A stretch of 64,000 bases of DNA, from assembly GCA_026225945.1 (NCBI GenBank), contig JAMJFZ010001815.1, forward strand, positions 3,756,001 to 3,820,000. The letters are read 5' to 3'. Both the position numbers and the translations under genes were made by a program. The number at the start of each line of letters is the position of its first letter. The first letter of the stretch is position 1. Positions 32,751 through 44,185 of the stretch are shown piece after piece. Under the pieces are notes generated by a model. The model was not told the origin of the DNA. It ran no database searches and saw nothing but the letters and a program-made list of their open reading frames with translations. Source of the DNA: Cricetomys ansorgei. Taxonomy: Eukaryota; Chordata; Mammalia; Rodentia; Nesomyidae.

Positions 32751-34630
32751 GCATATTAGAAATATTCCTCTTTGAATTCACAAGGCAGCTTCCAGTTTTA
32801 CATTTCATGCAATCAAACTTGCTTGGGCAGAATCTGATGAACAAGAAATCGGCATCAATTACCCTGCCACTACACCTTCCCAGACCCTTTCCTTTACAGG
32901 TAGAGACCGTAAACACGCCATGAATAGGCTCTATGTGCTGGGAGCCTTTCCTCCTTCTGCCATCATTTTCAAAGCCTGCACCACAGACACCGTGTCTACC
33001 TTCTGATGAACTGGCCAAGTAATTAAAACATAAATTTAGAGCCCCCCTCTCCAACCCTGACAGTACTTGCTGCTTTCAGGGTTAGCTTAGATGAATTAAA
33101 TACTGATTCAAAATGTAAGGCCACATCATTGTGGAGCCATAAGGCCCAGCTTTCAGAAGGAGACCCTGTAGTGGTTTAAACTGAACATCTGAGGAATTTG
33201 CCACATGGTCATGTGTCTGTGAGCACAGAATCGTTCATATGTTCTGCTCCATCTCCTTCAGTGACTTCTGGTGCAATACAGATCCTGCCCTCCCTTCCCC
33301 AGTCCTCAGAACACAATGCCTTTCATAAGTGACAGCCTCGGAGAGCTTTTCTTAATTTTTCTTTCATTCTTTTTGCCTTAAATCCATTGGAAAAGCACAG
33401 AGGCAGTGATGGTGTATGGCCTTGCTCCTTGTTTCTGCAACATTGCACTGCGACATGGCAGGTCATTCCCTAAACCGCGCATCCCGGTGTTGACATTGAA
33501 CCCTAGTATTGGTTTGCAAAAGCAGGGTTTTCACCCATTTTGGTAACTCTTCCCATGATGAACATAGGCAATGAAGCTAAAAAAAAAACCTCCAAGTTCC
33601 GGAGACACAAATAGTCTGAGTGTGCAGGCCTCTCTTAGACATCCACAGCATATGTGCACATAGCAAAGGTTCTGAAAAGCTGAGGAAAAAGAAAGCCTGT
33701 TCAACTGTGATCAGCTTAGCGTGCCCAAACATAGCTGGCCCAGGCCCAGTTTTCATTTTTTACTAGAATAAGTGTGGCTTCCTATAAGGGCACTGTGGGT
33801 TTTTTTCTTCAGAATATATATTAGGTTATGTTTTTCTAAATTCTTGTTGGTAATATTTTGGCCTCAAGTTTAATGGGTGGCAGCAAAGAACAGTTTGTAA
33901 ATTAATTTTTTTCCCTAATTTTTGTTCGTAATCGTTGGTTTAGCTTAAAAACACTTACTGTTGACCAATGGCCAATGGCAAATGTAATCAGGTTTGTAAT
34001 TTACGAGCTTGTTTGACTTTGATTTCTGCTGCATACTCCAAGAACCCAGGTTAACACACTTCCTATAGAAAGGCTCATGAGTGGTGAAGAAAGTTTGCCT
34101 CATCTGGTAATTATGTTTTTGTACCTGATGGTAAACATTTAGAGAACTGAAAAACGTGCTAATTGTCTTGCCTGTGGAGGGTATCTTTAGTTCTACCACA
34201 ATTGCAGCTCTTGAGTTCTACCTACCTATATTTACACAGGCCAGTACCTGTCTCCAGTCAGGGAACACCAGACAGTAAGACTGTAAGAGGGGAAATGCCA
34301 TATGCTAATCTGAAGCATGTTTTGAAATGCTGCTTTGGATCTCAGTATATCTTTCCCCACGGGCTACAGTCTACAACTGTGTATCTATGATGAATATAAA
34401 TGCACATTGCATTCTAGACCTTTTGTGAGCAATCCTCCTTACCACACTGCAGCTCTGGGGCTGAAATGCTGTAGGCTCTAAGAAAATTAGCCAAATATCA
34501 GGATGGCTGACAGGCTGGTGAGTCTGATCACCTGGGAAAAATAAGAAGGTGATAAAATTGACTTAGAAATCCTTTAAAAGACTTGATCTAAAGTGTTGAT
34601 GCTTATCTTTAGATTCTTAAAAAAGTATTT
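32751..34630. other. Unclassified unique DNA
   Basis: About 1.9 kb without recognised transposons. 33320-33560 and 33880-34150 have enhancer-like AT-rich words (TTAATTTTTCTTTC, AATTAATTTTTTTCC). No gene is supported; the minus-strand frames at 32740-33054 and 33945-34199 are not recognised. Confidence 0.4.
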
Positions 34631-34631
34631 A

Positions 34632-35005
34632 TCTTTATTGCTGTGAAGAGACACAATGACCATGGCAACTGCTTTAAAGGAAAACAGGGCAACTCTTATA
34701 AAAGAACACATTTAGTTGGGGATTGCTTACAGTTCTGAGGCTTAGTCCATTATTATCATGGCAGGAAGCATGGTGACACAGAGGCAGACATGGTACTGGA
34801 GAAGGAGCCAAGAGTTCTACATCTGGATCCACAGGCAACAGGATGAGGGAGTGAGGCAGGGCCTGGCTTGAGGATCTGAAAATTCATAGCTCCGCCTCCA
34901 GTGACACACTTAGTCCAACAAGGCCACACCTATTCCAACAAGGCCACACCTCCTAATAATGCCAATCCCTATGGGCCTATGGCAGTTATTCTCATTCTAA
35001 CTACA
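34632..35005 (-). mobile_element. ORR1-type ERVL-MaLR solo LTR
   Basis: Antisense ORR1 wording throughout: 'attgctgtgaagagacacaa', 'gaccatggcaactgctttaa', 'acagttctgaggcttagtcc', 'catggcaggaagcatggtga', 'gccaagagttctacatctgg', and 'ccaacaaggccacacctatt' directly followed by a second near-identical unit. The end is 'attctaactaca'. It is a solo LTR with no internal region. Confidence 0.9.
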
Positions 35006-35055
35006 ATGTTCAAGGAAATACACATGGCTTAATTTTAAAAGATGAGGCTATAGAC

Positions 35056-35289
35056 CAGTTGTTCTCAACCTTCCTAAGGATGTGGTCCTTTAATACAGTT
35101 CCTCATATTGTGGTGACCCCCCCCACCATAAAGTTATTCTTATTGCTATTTCATAATTTTATAATGGTAATTTTGATAATGTTTAGAATTATAATGTAAA
35201 TATCTGATATATAGATGGTCTTAGGTGACCCCTGTGAAAAAGTTATTAGATCGCCAAAGGAATTGTAACCCACAGGTTGAGAATTGCTG
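35056..35289. mobile_element. URR1 hAT-type nonautonomous DNA transposon
   Basis: It starts CAGTTGTTCTCAACCTTCC and ends ACAGGTTGAGAATTGCTG, inverted termini of the URR1/Charlie type. The interior keeps 'ggtgacccc' boxes at both sides and an AT-rich middle. Flanks ctatagac (35048-35055) and ctgaagac (35290-35297) agree at 6 of 8 positions, consistent with an aged 8-base hAT target-site duplication. It lies 50 bases from the ORR1 LTR. Confidence 0.9.
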
Positions 35290-35297
35290 CTGAAGAC

Positions 35298-36740
35298 CAA
35301 AATTTGTGTGCCTGCATGCATGCACGTGTCTGTGTTGCTACTCATGGAGACTTCTTATAATATCCCAATAACCCTTCGCAGTTCCTGACCCCCTCCATGC
35401 CACAGACTGCATTACATAGAGAGGCTCATTCCAGGAGAGAAAGTTGAGACACTCTTCCCAACATAGAAGGCATGCGCCCCCTTGCTGGATCCCGTTCTAT
35501 CAGCCTTTAACACAAAGTTTTGTGAAGACAAAAAGTAAGTCAGATGAGGGGAAATGGAGAAATAGGTACTGTCCTGCTAACTCTTGGTAAGAACTAACAG
35601 CAATGAGAAATGATCAAGATGATTTAGCATGTGTATGGGGGACAGACATAAACAGGGCAGTGGAGAGAGGGAGAAAGAAAGGCAAAGGGACAAGGAGAAG
35701 GAAGAGGTGGAGGAAGAGTGGGAAGAAGAGGTGGCATACCTTTGCTAGTATTAAGGCAGCCGAATCCTAAACCACAGAAAAACTCTGGGGGCCGCACCTA
35801 CGCCGTTGCCTTCTGAAGTAAAAAATGTTTTAAGGAAGATATCAACAAAAGCCGTATCTTGCCACCGTATCTTGGTGTCCTGCTTGTCTTGAGTTATGCC
35901 TCAAATGCACACAGAGATATCAACCCCCAGTGTTCTGCTAATTCCTGTTTTAAGGCTCCAGAGATTAGGTTTCCAGTCATTGTGATGTTTATTTGACTGT
36001 TCAGTGAGCTGAAGACGGTGACACGGTGCACAAAGTCTTCCACTTCTTCCATGTCTTCCAAATCTTCTCAATCTTCTAAGGCTCTCTCCTGTCCCCTGCA
36101 CCACCCACTGCCAGTATGCCTGGTGCTACGGTCCCTCCCCCTATTCTTGCGTCTTCTGCTCTTCCCTACAAGGCTGCCAGTGCTCAGTGTGGCACTCTGT
36201 TCTGTGCTTCTGAGGAGCTTGTGGAGGTCACTACCATCTACTTCTACTTCTACATCTACTTCACCCGCCTACTCAACCAAGGTGTGTTCAGAAACCTTAA
36301 GGAAATCCAGTGCAGTCTCTATGAAACCCTCCTGAGTCTCACACCTGATCAAGACCACACTTCCTGTCAGGGTTCATCCTCAGCTGAAATCTCTCCTTCT
36401 TTCTCTCTTCCTATCCAGCTCCAGATCTTCTGACCCTCAGCTGTGTCTTACAGTACATGACCCCCCCCCCCTTACTTTCCTATCACAGTGTCCTCCTGGT
36501 CCATACTAAGTGTTGCTTTTTATTTCTGAAAATCTTGGTCTGTTACTAAGCAAGGCTCTGATAATTGGGAATTCTATTCAGCCTCAGTGAGTGGCTCACA
36601 GCATGTATCATAGTAGGTACTTAAAATATCTATGGAATGAGTGAACCGAAGAGTATAAAGGTGCGTGGAACAGAGTGCCTAACCCTTGTTCTGGTATAGT
36701 GGAGAACTGCGGAGTTCGTAAATATTCATAGACATCACTA
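35298..36740. other. Unclassified DNA with purine-rich and TTC-rich tracts
   Basis: 35655-35735 is GA-rich low complexity, 36038-36080 is TTC/TCT-rich, 36239-36262 has CTTCTA repeats, and 36462-36472 is a poly-C run. Two overlapping plus-strand 105-codon frames (36018-36335 and 36116-36433) are in different frames across this low-complexity DNA and are not recognised. 36560-36650 may be an eroded MIR 3' end ('catagtaggtacttaaaata'). Confidence 0.4.
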
Positions 36741-36743
36741 CAG

Positions 36744-36836
36744 AAGCCTGGCACTCTTATACATGCCTGTAATCCCAGTGTTTGGGAGACAGAGGTAGGA
36801 GGTATGGAAGTCTGTGGTTAGCCTGTGCTAGCCTCA
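36744..36836 (+). repeat. B1/B4-type SINE fragment
   Basis: 'agcctggcactcttatacat', 'gcctgtaatcccagtgtttg', 'ggagacagaggtaggaggta' is the left half of a B1-like unit. It ends in the CA microsatellite that grew from its tail. Confidence 0.75.
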
Positions 36837-36837
36837 A

Positions 36838-36886
<49 letters not shown>
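36837..36886. repeat. (CA)n microsatellite
   Basis: More than 20 CA units adjoining the SINE; translated as Thr-His in a spurious frame. Confidence 0.97.
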
Positions 36887-36887
<1 letters not shown>

Positions 36888-36889
36888 GA

Positions 36890-37879
36890 ATGGGGAAAAG
36901 GAGACAGATTTCGGGGTATAATATATAGTGAAATTAGGGATGATTTTATCTTACTTTCATTTTCACAAATGTACATAATTTTTAGAATGAATGTTTACAA
37001 TAAGTGACTTATCTTTTAAAGCAAGGATTATCTTCCTGTTGCTGGTCATAGCTTTATAGAGTCACTGCATATGTTGGATGACAGATTCTCTGGTTTCTGC
37101 TCATCTCTGGGTGTCTTGCTCTTGGTTGATCTCAGCCCTTGAGCTTTGGTCTGGACCTGACACCATTGGGTCTGTGCTTGAGAACACAGTGGACACTTCC
37201 TATCAAACAGACAGGGTGTTCATTTCTGTTCTGTTCTGTTCATTTCTGCTAAACTGGACTCCTGTTGCCTACCCCTGTATCCTCATTGCCAGTGTGTCTA
37301 AAGTTGTGGCAGCTGGGTTTGGGGCTGGGTCAAAGAGTGCTGAAGGACTTCGTTTTCTAAAGGTTCCCAGCGAAGAATTTATTCTAAAAGAGGAGGGGGA
37401 GCCTTCACCCACAGCAAGGCACACTACCAATTTCTCCTAAGGAGGTAGAGTGGCTGGTTCACCAAAGGAAAATAAAGGAACTCAGCCAAGCTCCCCACAC
37501 ACCTCCCTCCCAAGGCCAAGTGCCTCCTGAGCCTTCCTCTGGATCATTAAGACAGCAGCTCTGCCCACGGCAGGCTGAGCACTGAGTCCACCCCATAAAT
37601 GTTGTTGACCAGCTTACTTCTCAGCTCCTGTCAATGGGCCTTTCATTCCTGGGAAAGTTAGCAAATTCTCTTAAATAGCAATGTAATATTAAATGTTTTT
37701 TCTAAGTCTTTGCCTGAAAACTTAGGGAGGAAAATTGGTGCATTAGTCTAAGGTTATTAAAAATGATTTTTAAAAAAGTGTAATGACTCTGGGAACACAC
37801 TAGCTTTCTACATTCATGCTGCACCAGGTACCCACAGCCTCTGCCTCCGACTGGAATTTATTGATGGGCTGAGTCAAAT
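36890..37879. other. Unclassified DNA
   Basis: A 120-codon plus-strand frame (37078-37440) is the longest here. Its translation has two hydrophobic stretches, but the ATG has no special context and I recognise no family. A 3-copy 'ttctg' repeat lies near 37220-37245. No gene is annotated. Confidence 0.35.
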
Positions 37880-37998
37880 GAGTTCAACAAGTATTTAGTA
37901 AGTGCGCAAGACGTTGAAGGTTTAATGCTGGGAGTTTAGGAGACAAACAAGAATGGAACATGGGCCTTGTTCTCAAGAAATTCAGAATATGGTGCCCG
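37880..37998. repeat. L2-like ancient repeat fragment
   Basis: 'gttcaacaagtatttagtaa', 'gtgcgcaagacgttgaaggt', then 'gagacaaacaagaatggaac', 'gggccttgttctcaagaaat' follows the common mammalian 'ttcaacaaatatttattgag ... gacaaagtccctgccctcatgga' repeat. I place that repeat with L2-type LINEs. Confidence 0.5.
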
Positions 37999-38319
37999 GC
38001 AATGAGTTGTGATACGATGTTTTAATTGTGAGTTTTAGGAGAGACATTTTCACTTCTAGTTATTAGATGCTTTACTTTTGGCTGAGATGGATTCTCATTC
38101 GTTTATTCAAACGTCCATCTTGTTCCTTTTTCACAAGCTACACTTTGTCCATTGGTGCAGTACAAGCTTAAATCCTGGTTCACACTTCTCTCAACAAATA
38201 TTGACTTAATGACTAATTTCGACTTGCCAGGAATTGATCCAAGACTTATTGAGATGACAGAGAACAGAAGTTCAGGACACCCATACATTTTAATAAGCAC
38301 GCACACATATATGGGCGGG
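37999..38319. other. Unclassified DNA
   Basis: No gene or repeat was recognised between the L2-like piece and the inverted repeat at 38320. Confidence 0.4.
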
Positions 38320-38349
38320 ACATAATCACATGTACATACGTGATTATGT
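38320..38349. repeat. Perfect inverted repeat (10-base arms, 10-base spacer)
   Basis: Arms ACATAATCAC (38320-38329) and GTGATTATGT (38340-38349) are exact reverse complements. The spacer itself contains the palindrome ATGTACAT. It could form a hairpin or present two identical homeodomain-type sites (TAATCA) head to head. Confidence 0.9.
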
Positions 38350-38570
38350 GTAGTCAGCGCTTGATATTGTGGGTTTCACTCTGTGAATTTAACTAACTGA
38401 AAACTAAAAATAGGTTTTTAAGAAAACTTGCATCTGTACTTGACTACATACATTTCCCCTATCATTATTCCCTCACCAAAATGGTGTAATGATTATTTAT
38501 ATGAAAATTAGATATTATAAATAACATAGTGATGGCTTATAAAATAGAGGAGGATGTGAATCACCCCCCC

Positions 38571-38698
38571 CACTGTGTACAAGTGTGCATGTCTGTATAT
38601 GCATGTGCACATGCCTTGTACACATGTGATCATGCATGTACAGAAGTATGTGTATACCTGTATATATGCATGCATATGTATTTATGTATTTGTGAAGA
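38571..38698. repeat. Alternating purine-pyrimidine (TG/CA/TA) low-complexity tract
   Basis: Degenerate GTGTGCATGT, GTACACATGT and TATGCATGCATATG words; a decayed dinucleotide repeat with Z-DNA-forming character. Confidence 0.75.
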
Positions 38699-38739
38699 AT
38701 ACAGACACACAGTTCTTCTTTGTTAGGAATTGATAAGAG

Positions 38740-39060
38740 CTGTGAAGAGATAGGAAGCAGGAAGGATAGAGGGCTGAGAGGGTAAGGGCTCTTCTGAGAT
38801 GGGGTGTGTTGTGCAGGCAGCTTGTCTGAGTGGAGCCTTGCCAGGGTCTGGGGGAGAGCATCAAGTGCACGCTACCCAGCAGAGCAGGTGCAGAGGCAAA
38901 GCAAAGTGAAGAGGGAGTAGCTGAAGAACAGCCAAAGGCCCACATGTCTGTGGAAACACGGGTGAAGGGTGAGTGATTGGGAGGCAACTTCTAAGCAAGA
39001 GAGGGGGTATCAGCCTGTGCTAGGGATGTTGCCCACAGGCCAACTGTGGAGATTCTGAAC
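38740..39060. other. Unclassified, possibly an ancient repeat
   Basis: Purine-rich wording such as 'gcaaagtgaagagggagtag' and 'ctgaagaacagccaaaggcc' is reminiscent of an old mammalian LINE 3' region, but I cannot assign a family. No gene. Confidence 0.3.
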
Positions 39061-39109
39061 ACAGAAGCAACCTAATTTAACCTTCAATTACAAAGACTGC
39101 TTTGAGATT

Positions 39110-39293
39110 TGAGAGCTGGCTCAACATACCAGTGCACAGCTCTTGTGAAGGACTCCAGTTCAATTCCCAGAACCCACATCAAGAACATCACAGCTGCTTG
39201 TAGCTCCAGCTCTAAGGGCATTTGATGACACTGGTCTTATCATACACCTGCACTCAACCCCCCCTCCCACACACACAATAAAAAACAAAACAG
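39110..39293 (+). repeat. B2 SINE
   Basis: A diverged tRNA-like head (the 'gagagctggctcaacatacc' region), then 'actccagttcaattcccaga', 'acccacatcaagaacatcac', 'agctgcttgtagctccagct', and a 3' end with CACACACAATAAAAAAC. Confidence 0.85.
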
Positions 39294-39299
39294 TATTTA

Positions 39300-40955
39300 A
39301 CCTTTAAAATCAGCATTTTATCCACTCTGGGGAAAGTGCCTTATATTCCACGTTGAGAAAATGAATAAATAAAATCTTCAATATCTACCCTATTACTTCA
39401 GTCTTAGACCATAACTGAATTACAGGAGCACATTCTCTTTGGTCATTTCAAGTGCTCTTCTAATAATTTATTATTGCTTTCAAAGGGCAGTTTCTACCTA
39501 GAAGATTCAACTCAGTAGAAGTACAAACAACTAGACCTCCCCCCTTGAGATTCCATGCTCGAAGTGTCAAACTAGGTGATTCACCACCAGGCATTGTGGA
39601 ACAATTTAACACCAAGAGGACGCCTGCCTGGGGGACTTCTTCCCTGACTTGTGGTATTGCTGTGAGTGTTACTAAGTCTAGATTCAGTTAGTTCACTAAG
39701 CCGTACAGCACTGACTTCAAGATTTAAGTAAGACATCACATGTGATGGACGAGGAGATGAGCCCTCACAGCCTTTTAGGACTCCCAAACTCCTTTCTAGT
39801 TACCCACGGCATGGTGGCAGCTGAGAGCTGTCTAGGATCACTCTCTCTTGAAGTTGCTCTTGATTGGAGGGGGCTGCTTACCTCAGGTCACACCATTCTC
39901 TGAGGCATCCCATATCAACTACTGGATGATGGAGGAGTTTGAAGATTTGATTTGCTTTCTCCAATTTACTGCAACGTCGAAGACCTATTCCAGCTCCAGA
40001 GCTCTTGGGTTAGCTGGGACTTAGTTGAGTTGTATGGTAGCCTGGCTTGTTCCTGGGTCTCAGCTTGCTCCACTACCCTCTCCTCTGCACGGGGGTGGGC
40101 AGAATCCACAGTTTTTTCTCTTCAACCTCCGGCACCATAACCTGTCTCTGTATGTCTCCTGGGAATACAGTATGAGACCACTATTGTGTAAGAAAATAAA
40201 GTGGCTTTGATGTCCCATATGAGCCCAGGGTACTTGTTTGTGCCCTGAAAAGGTTCATTTTCACATAGACCCAGGGGAATGTCAAGCCAGCAAAGTCTCT
40301 ATGGATGTTTCCAAGGTAGGATCCACTTAAGGGCTAACTGGGTTTGAGGAGAGAGGATTGTTGTGTGTTCCTGAAAGTGTAAGGGGAAAGTAGGCCATCT
40401 ACCAGTGTTGATGGGAAACACAGACTGGCACTCTAGGAGACATTTATCTAAAGATGAGGAGAAAACACGTTCTCAGCAAGTAACCTTGCAATTCCTAATG
40501 TCACAGCAATGTTCTATGTGCTGGGTATTTTATCATAACACTTCATGTATTTTCTTGAAGTGCTTTGAGGACAGAATTTTTCTTTTTCGCAAGTGTCTTG
40601 CATATAAATCTAAATTATCTAAAAGTTAGCAGTGAATTTTGCCTCACATAGAACATCATCAAACACATGTATACACGGAGGCCACCAGACCAAGGCTACA
40701 CTTTAGGGTATTTTAGCGGGAAGGCAGGAGAAAAACTACTAATATTAATTGGAAATTGGTGTGCATATCCCTAGAAGACAGAAACATCTGGAAACCTCAT
40801 CTTAAAGGAGTAAATGTTGTAGGCATTCACAATAGGTGTGCAAATGTCTTGGTTACATTCATACCTGCCTTGGGGCTGGTCCAACATCGCTGCTTTTGTA
40901 AAAGGTAGGCAGCTGGCTCATTGATGCTGGTCTGGAGACCCAACTAGGGCCAGAT
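39300..40955. other. Unclassified DNA
   Basis: No interspersed repeat or gene was recognised. A minus-strand acceptor/donor pair around 39880-39920 (donor GAG|GTAAGC) encloses only 40 bases with stops in two frames. Confidence 0.4.
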
Positions 40956-40959
40956 CTTG

Positions 40960-41158
40960 GTCTTCCTTTCCCTAGCTTTCTGGTCTCAAGCAAGTCACTT
41001 GGCTTCTTGAGACACAGATTATTCTTGTAAAATGGGAATGGGAACATAGAACCCAATTTCCAAGGTTGTTCTTAGAAGCTCACATAAATCAGATGCTGGG
41101 AATAGCGTCTGACACTTGATCATCTGTGTACAATTGCTATTCTCCTAGAGACCTAAGC
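40960..41158 (+). repeat. MIR SINE, well preserved
   Basis: It follows the MIR consensus order closely: 'ctcaagcaagtcacttggct', 'tcttgagacacagattattc', 'ttgtaaaatgggaatgggaa', 'ccaaggttgttcttagaagc', 'gctgggaatagcgtctgaca'. Nearly full length, plus strand. Confidence 0.85.
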
Positions 41159-41169
41159 ACAAGCAACAT

Positions 41170-42740
41170 ATTTCCAGGTGGTTTGTATCCTCAAAAACCA
41201 GATTAAAGTGCCAGGGATTTTGTTCCTCTCGCTTGGCAAGGCTACTTGGATGACCATGAGCCGAGCAAAGTAGGAAGCATTTTGAGGTATCAGCTACTCC
41301 CCAGTGGTGGTATACTTGGATGTGTCTGCAATTTCAAGCTATTGTGGGTTTGAGGAACAGGTTATGTTACTTACTTTATACCTCCTGCTTATAAAGTAGA
41401 CACAGAATAGTGGACTATTCAGATCCATGCAAACTGCTCACTGTAACTTAGATTGCACAGTGTCCAGAGACCTGCCACCTGAGGGTTAAAAGGATTCTGG
41501 AAGGGAGAAGAAGCCACGGTTGCAGTCTCACTGTAGTGTTCCTTCACATGGGATTGTGACACCTATGGTTCAGTGTTGACGGGTTTGTCTTCTGGGTTGG
41601 CATTCACTCACGTATGCTGTAAGTAAGCCTTGATTTTCAGATAGACAAAGCAGGGGTTTATGCGTTGCTTCAGCAGACTGCTATGAGAAGTAGACATCAA
41701 ACCTAGGTTCCACACGGTTGGAACCAGGACCCGGACACAGGGGCCTGTTGCTGTTTCTCATACAGAGGGTGGACCTGGGACTCAGATCAGCAAAGCCAGG
41801 TTCCTGGCTCATCACTAGTACTGATGTTGGATTACTAAAGGTGGGAAGACATTAGCAAAACTGGACTGAAACACTCATGAGGTATCTATCCACACAAGCT
41901 ATCCAGCATGGGCTTCCCTCCGGCCCAGGAGTCTCTCTGAGGCAGGTCTCTACTCCTGCCCAGCAGTCTTCATTTCATGACCATAACAAACAGACATAAA
42001 AGCTAACACATTTGTGGAGTTCTTATAGTAAATCCCATTTTGAGCAAAGTTTTAGAGGAGTTTTTGGTTCCAGATATCCTATATCTTTGTTCTCCGAAGC
42101 GGGTTAAAGTGGTAATCAAATGTTACGATTTAGTACAAAGTGTTCTTTCAGTTTTTGGATGGTTCATCACATTTTGTGCATTTTATTTGAATCTTATTAT
42201 TCAAATTTATTAATGTTAACATCCAAGAAATGAGTGACCTTTGTTGAGATCTGAGATGCCTGTCTACAAAAAATTCTACTACAGATTATGGGGGAAACTA
42301 TCTTTAGAACCACAGCTAAGAAAAAAATAAAAACCTTTTAGGTAAAAAGTATTACCTTTGACTTTTTAAAAAAATCTTACATCAGTACGAAATTTCTTTC
42401 TCTAAGTATGGCAGCAGCCGGGTGAGTCCCAACACACAAATGACTGTATTCAGTAGCCTTTATTTATTATTCCTACATTAAGTTCAATGGTTGTGATGAT
42501 CATAGTGGGTAATGAAATGTAATATATGTCCATGCTATTTTCTGTTTCTATTCAAAAGTCATACGAAAGACTAAATTATACTTCCTTCAATCTTAAAAAA
42601 AAAATTCTTTAAATGCCACCTTCCTACACTCTCTTGGATTCGTGGAAATCAGAATGAATCAATGCAACACATAAGGAACCCTCTGGAAAGTTGCGTTCTG
42701 AAATCAAGGTCTCAAGACAAATCAATTTCTGTTTTTTTTC
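41170..42740. other. Transposon-free unique DNA
   Basis: No gene and no interspersed repeat were recognised. 42060-42400 is AT-rich with words such as 'aatcttattattcaaattta' and 'ttaatgttaacatccaagaa'. It begins a stretch of about 7 kb lacking SINEs, LTRs and L1. Confidence 0.4.
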
Positions 42741-42749
42741 TTTTTTTTA

Positions 42750-43095
42750 AGCTACAACCCTGTTTACATTCCAACGACGTATTTTAGCAATTCATAGCTA
42801 ATTTATCAATGACCATGCAGCTGCAGGCTATGCAGTTTAAAAAAATATACCTCAGCCTTTGTGTTTACACAGGCTCTGAAAGCCTGGTGTAGTGCAGGAT
42901 GCGAGCCCCCAGAGTCATTAGGAAGGTCCACCAGAGCGCCAGCCTGTGATGGTGGAGGGATGTTTGCATTATGGCCCAACACATCATTAAGGACACAATT
43001 GTTATTTAATGTGGCACAATCATCTTTCTACCCTTCGTGAAATCCACTTAAGTAATTACCTTCTTAGCTCATTGGCTTTGTGAGCTGCCTGCTTA
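42750..43095. promoter_or_regulatory. Candidate enhancer block A (SOX/POU/homeodomain words)
   Basis: Transposon-free. It contains GTTTGCATTATGG near 42962 (POU/octamer-like), the palindrome ACAATTGT at 42995-43002 (two head-to-head SOX half-sites), then TTATTTAATGTGG, GTAATTACC and AATTCATAGCTAATTTATC. The spacing and composition are those of neural/developmental enhancers. Inference only. Confidence 0.38.
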
Positions 43096-43735
43096 GAAAG
43101 GCTTATATCTAAGGAAATATTAAAAACCCACCTCATACAACAGTCCCCTTTAACTTGGATTGTATTCATTCAAGATGAAGATCTTTTTTTCCCGCTCCTT
43201 CCATGAAACATTGAAGGAACTCCAAGGTAAACCTATGCTTTGCAGCACTGGCAGGGTTTCAAGGGAGTAGCAACATATTAGCCAATGGTCCTCCGCTTTA
43301 GCTGTCCTCAAAAGCTGATACCTGCATGATGGTGGGCTTATAGTTTCAGCTGGACATCTTTTTAAGCCAATACATTTCTTTTATTAAAATTTTCCCTGGC
43401 TTTCTCTTTCCAAGACTAGAAAAAATCGTGACAAAAATACTCTTTTACAGAACCCAGATAGCTAAGTAAGGTGCTGTGGTACCTCCTAAGTGACGTGGTT
43501 TTGAGAAATTGCTTTGATTTGGTCAGATATTAAGATAGAAGGGTTAAAGAATGCAAAGAACTTATTTTCAGAGTGCACTTAAACGTATTTTCAGAAGATT
43601 TTTTTTTTTTTAATGACGTGTCCGGGATGAGTCTGCAGAGATTTCAAATCATTTAAGGAGAACAGAGCCCAGGCGTAGAATAGAAATCACTTGGAAATGC
43701 ACATCTGCATTTTAAACTTTAGGTTCCCTCTCAAA
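43096..43735. other. Transposon-free unique DNA between candidate elements
   Basis: No gene; poly-T/poly-A runs at 43188-43196 and 43600-43612. Confidence 0.4.
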
Positions 43736-43739
43736 GCAC

Positions 43740-44185
43740 ACCGTGCAATTGTGTTTACTATAAATACAGCGAGGTAAGTCTGAAACACCTTTATCTTATT
43801 TGGCTGCTCTGTGTCTGAGCCTCTTTGTTTGAACAGAAATGTCAGCTGTATTTTACTTTATTACATAAAAAAGTTTCGGGATTTAATTAAGGGTCAAGTA
43901 CCAGCGGTAGATAAATGCAACAGCTAAAGCGTATTTCTGATCACTCTGAAGTCTGCAATCATGAAAATTATTATCATTGAGTAAAACTGGTCTCAATGAT
44001 GGTGACTGGGAGATGGATTCTGTGTTACTCAGCCGTCATTTACATAATAATGGGTTCCAGTTCTCATCAGCACCTTTTGTTTGTACAGTGCTTACTGCTA
44101 CAGTAAATTGTCAAAATGTCATTCCTCTCCAATCAGCCAGAAAATATCAACAGTAAACAAGGCACAGGAAGAAATTCTCTGATTT
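43740..44185. promoter_or_regulatory. Candidate enhancer block B
   Basis: A noncoding, transposon-free block with GGATTTAATTAAGGGTC, ATCATGAAAATTATTATC, TCATTTACATAATAATGGG and CTTTTGTTTGTAC (forkhead-like). It also carries the near-repeated words CATTGAGTAAAACTGGTC and TCAATGATGGTG. Regulatory role is inferred from motif density and from the absence of repeats. Confidence 0.38.

Noticed and set aside
36018..36433. Two overlapping 105-codon plus-strand frames
   Set aside because: They span TTC/CTT-rich low-complexity DNA, which suppresses stops in several frames; no homology recognised.
37078..37440. 120-codon frame with hydrophobic stretches
   Set aside because: Hydrophobicity follows from T-rich codons; no signal peptide logic, no splice sites, no family recognised.
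39881..39920. 40-base minus-strand exon-like segment with GAG|GTAAGC donor
   Set aside because: Too short and stops in two of three frames; no supporting context.
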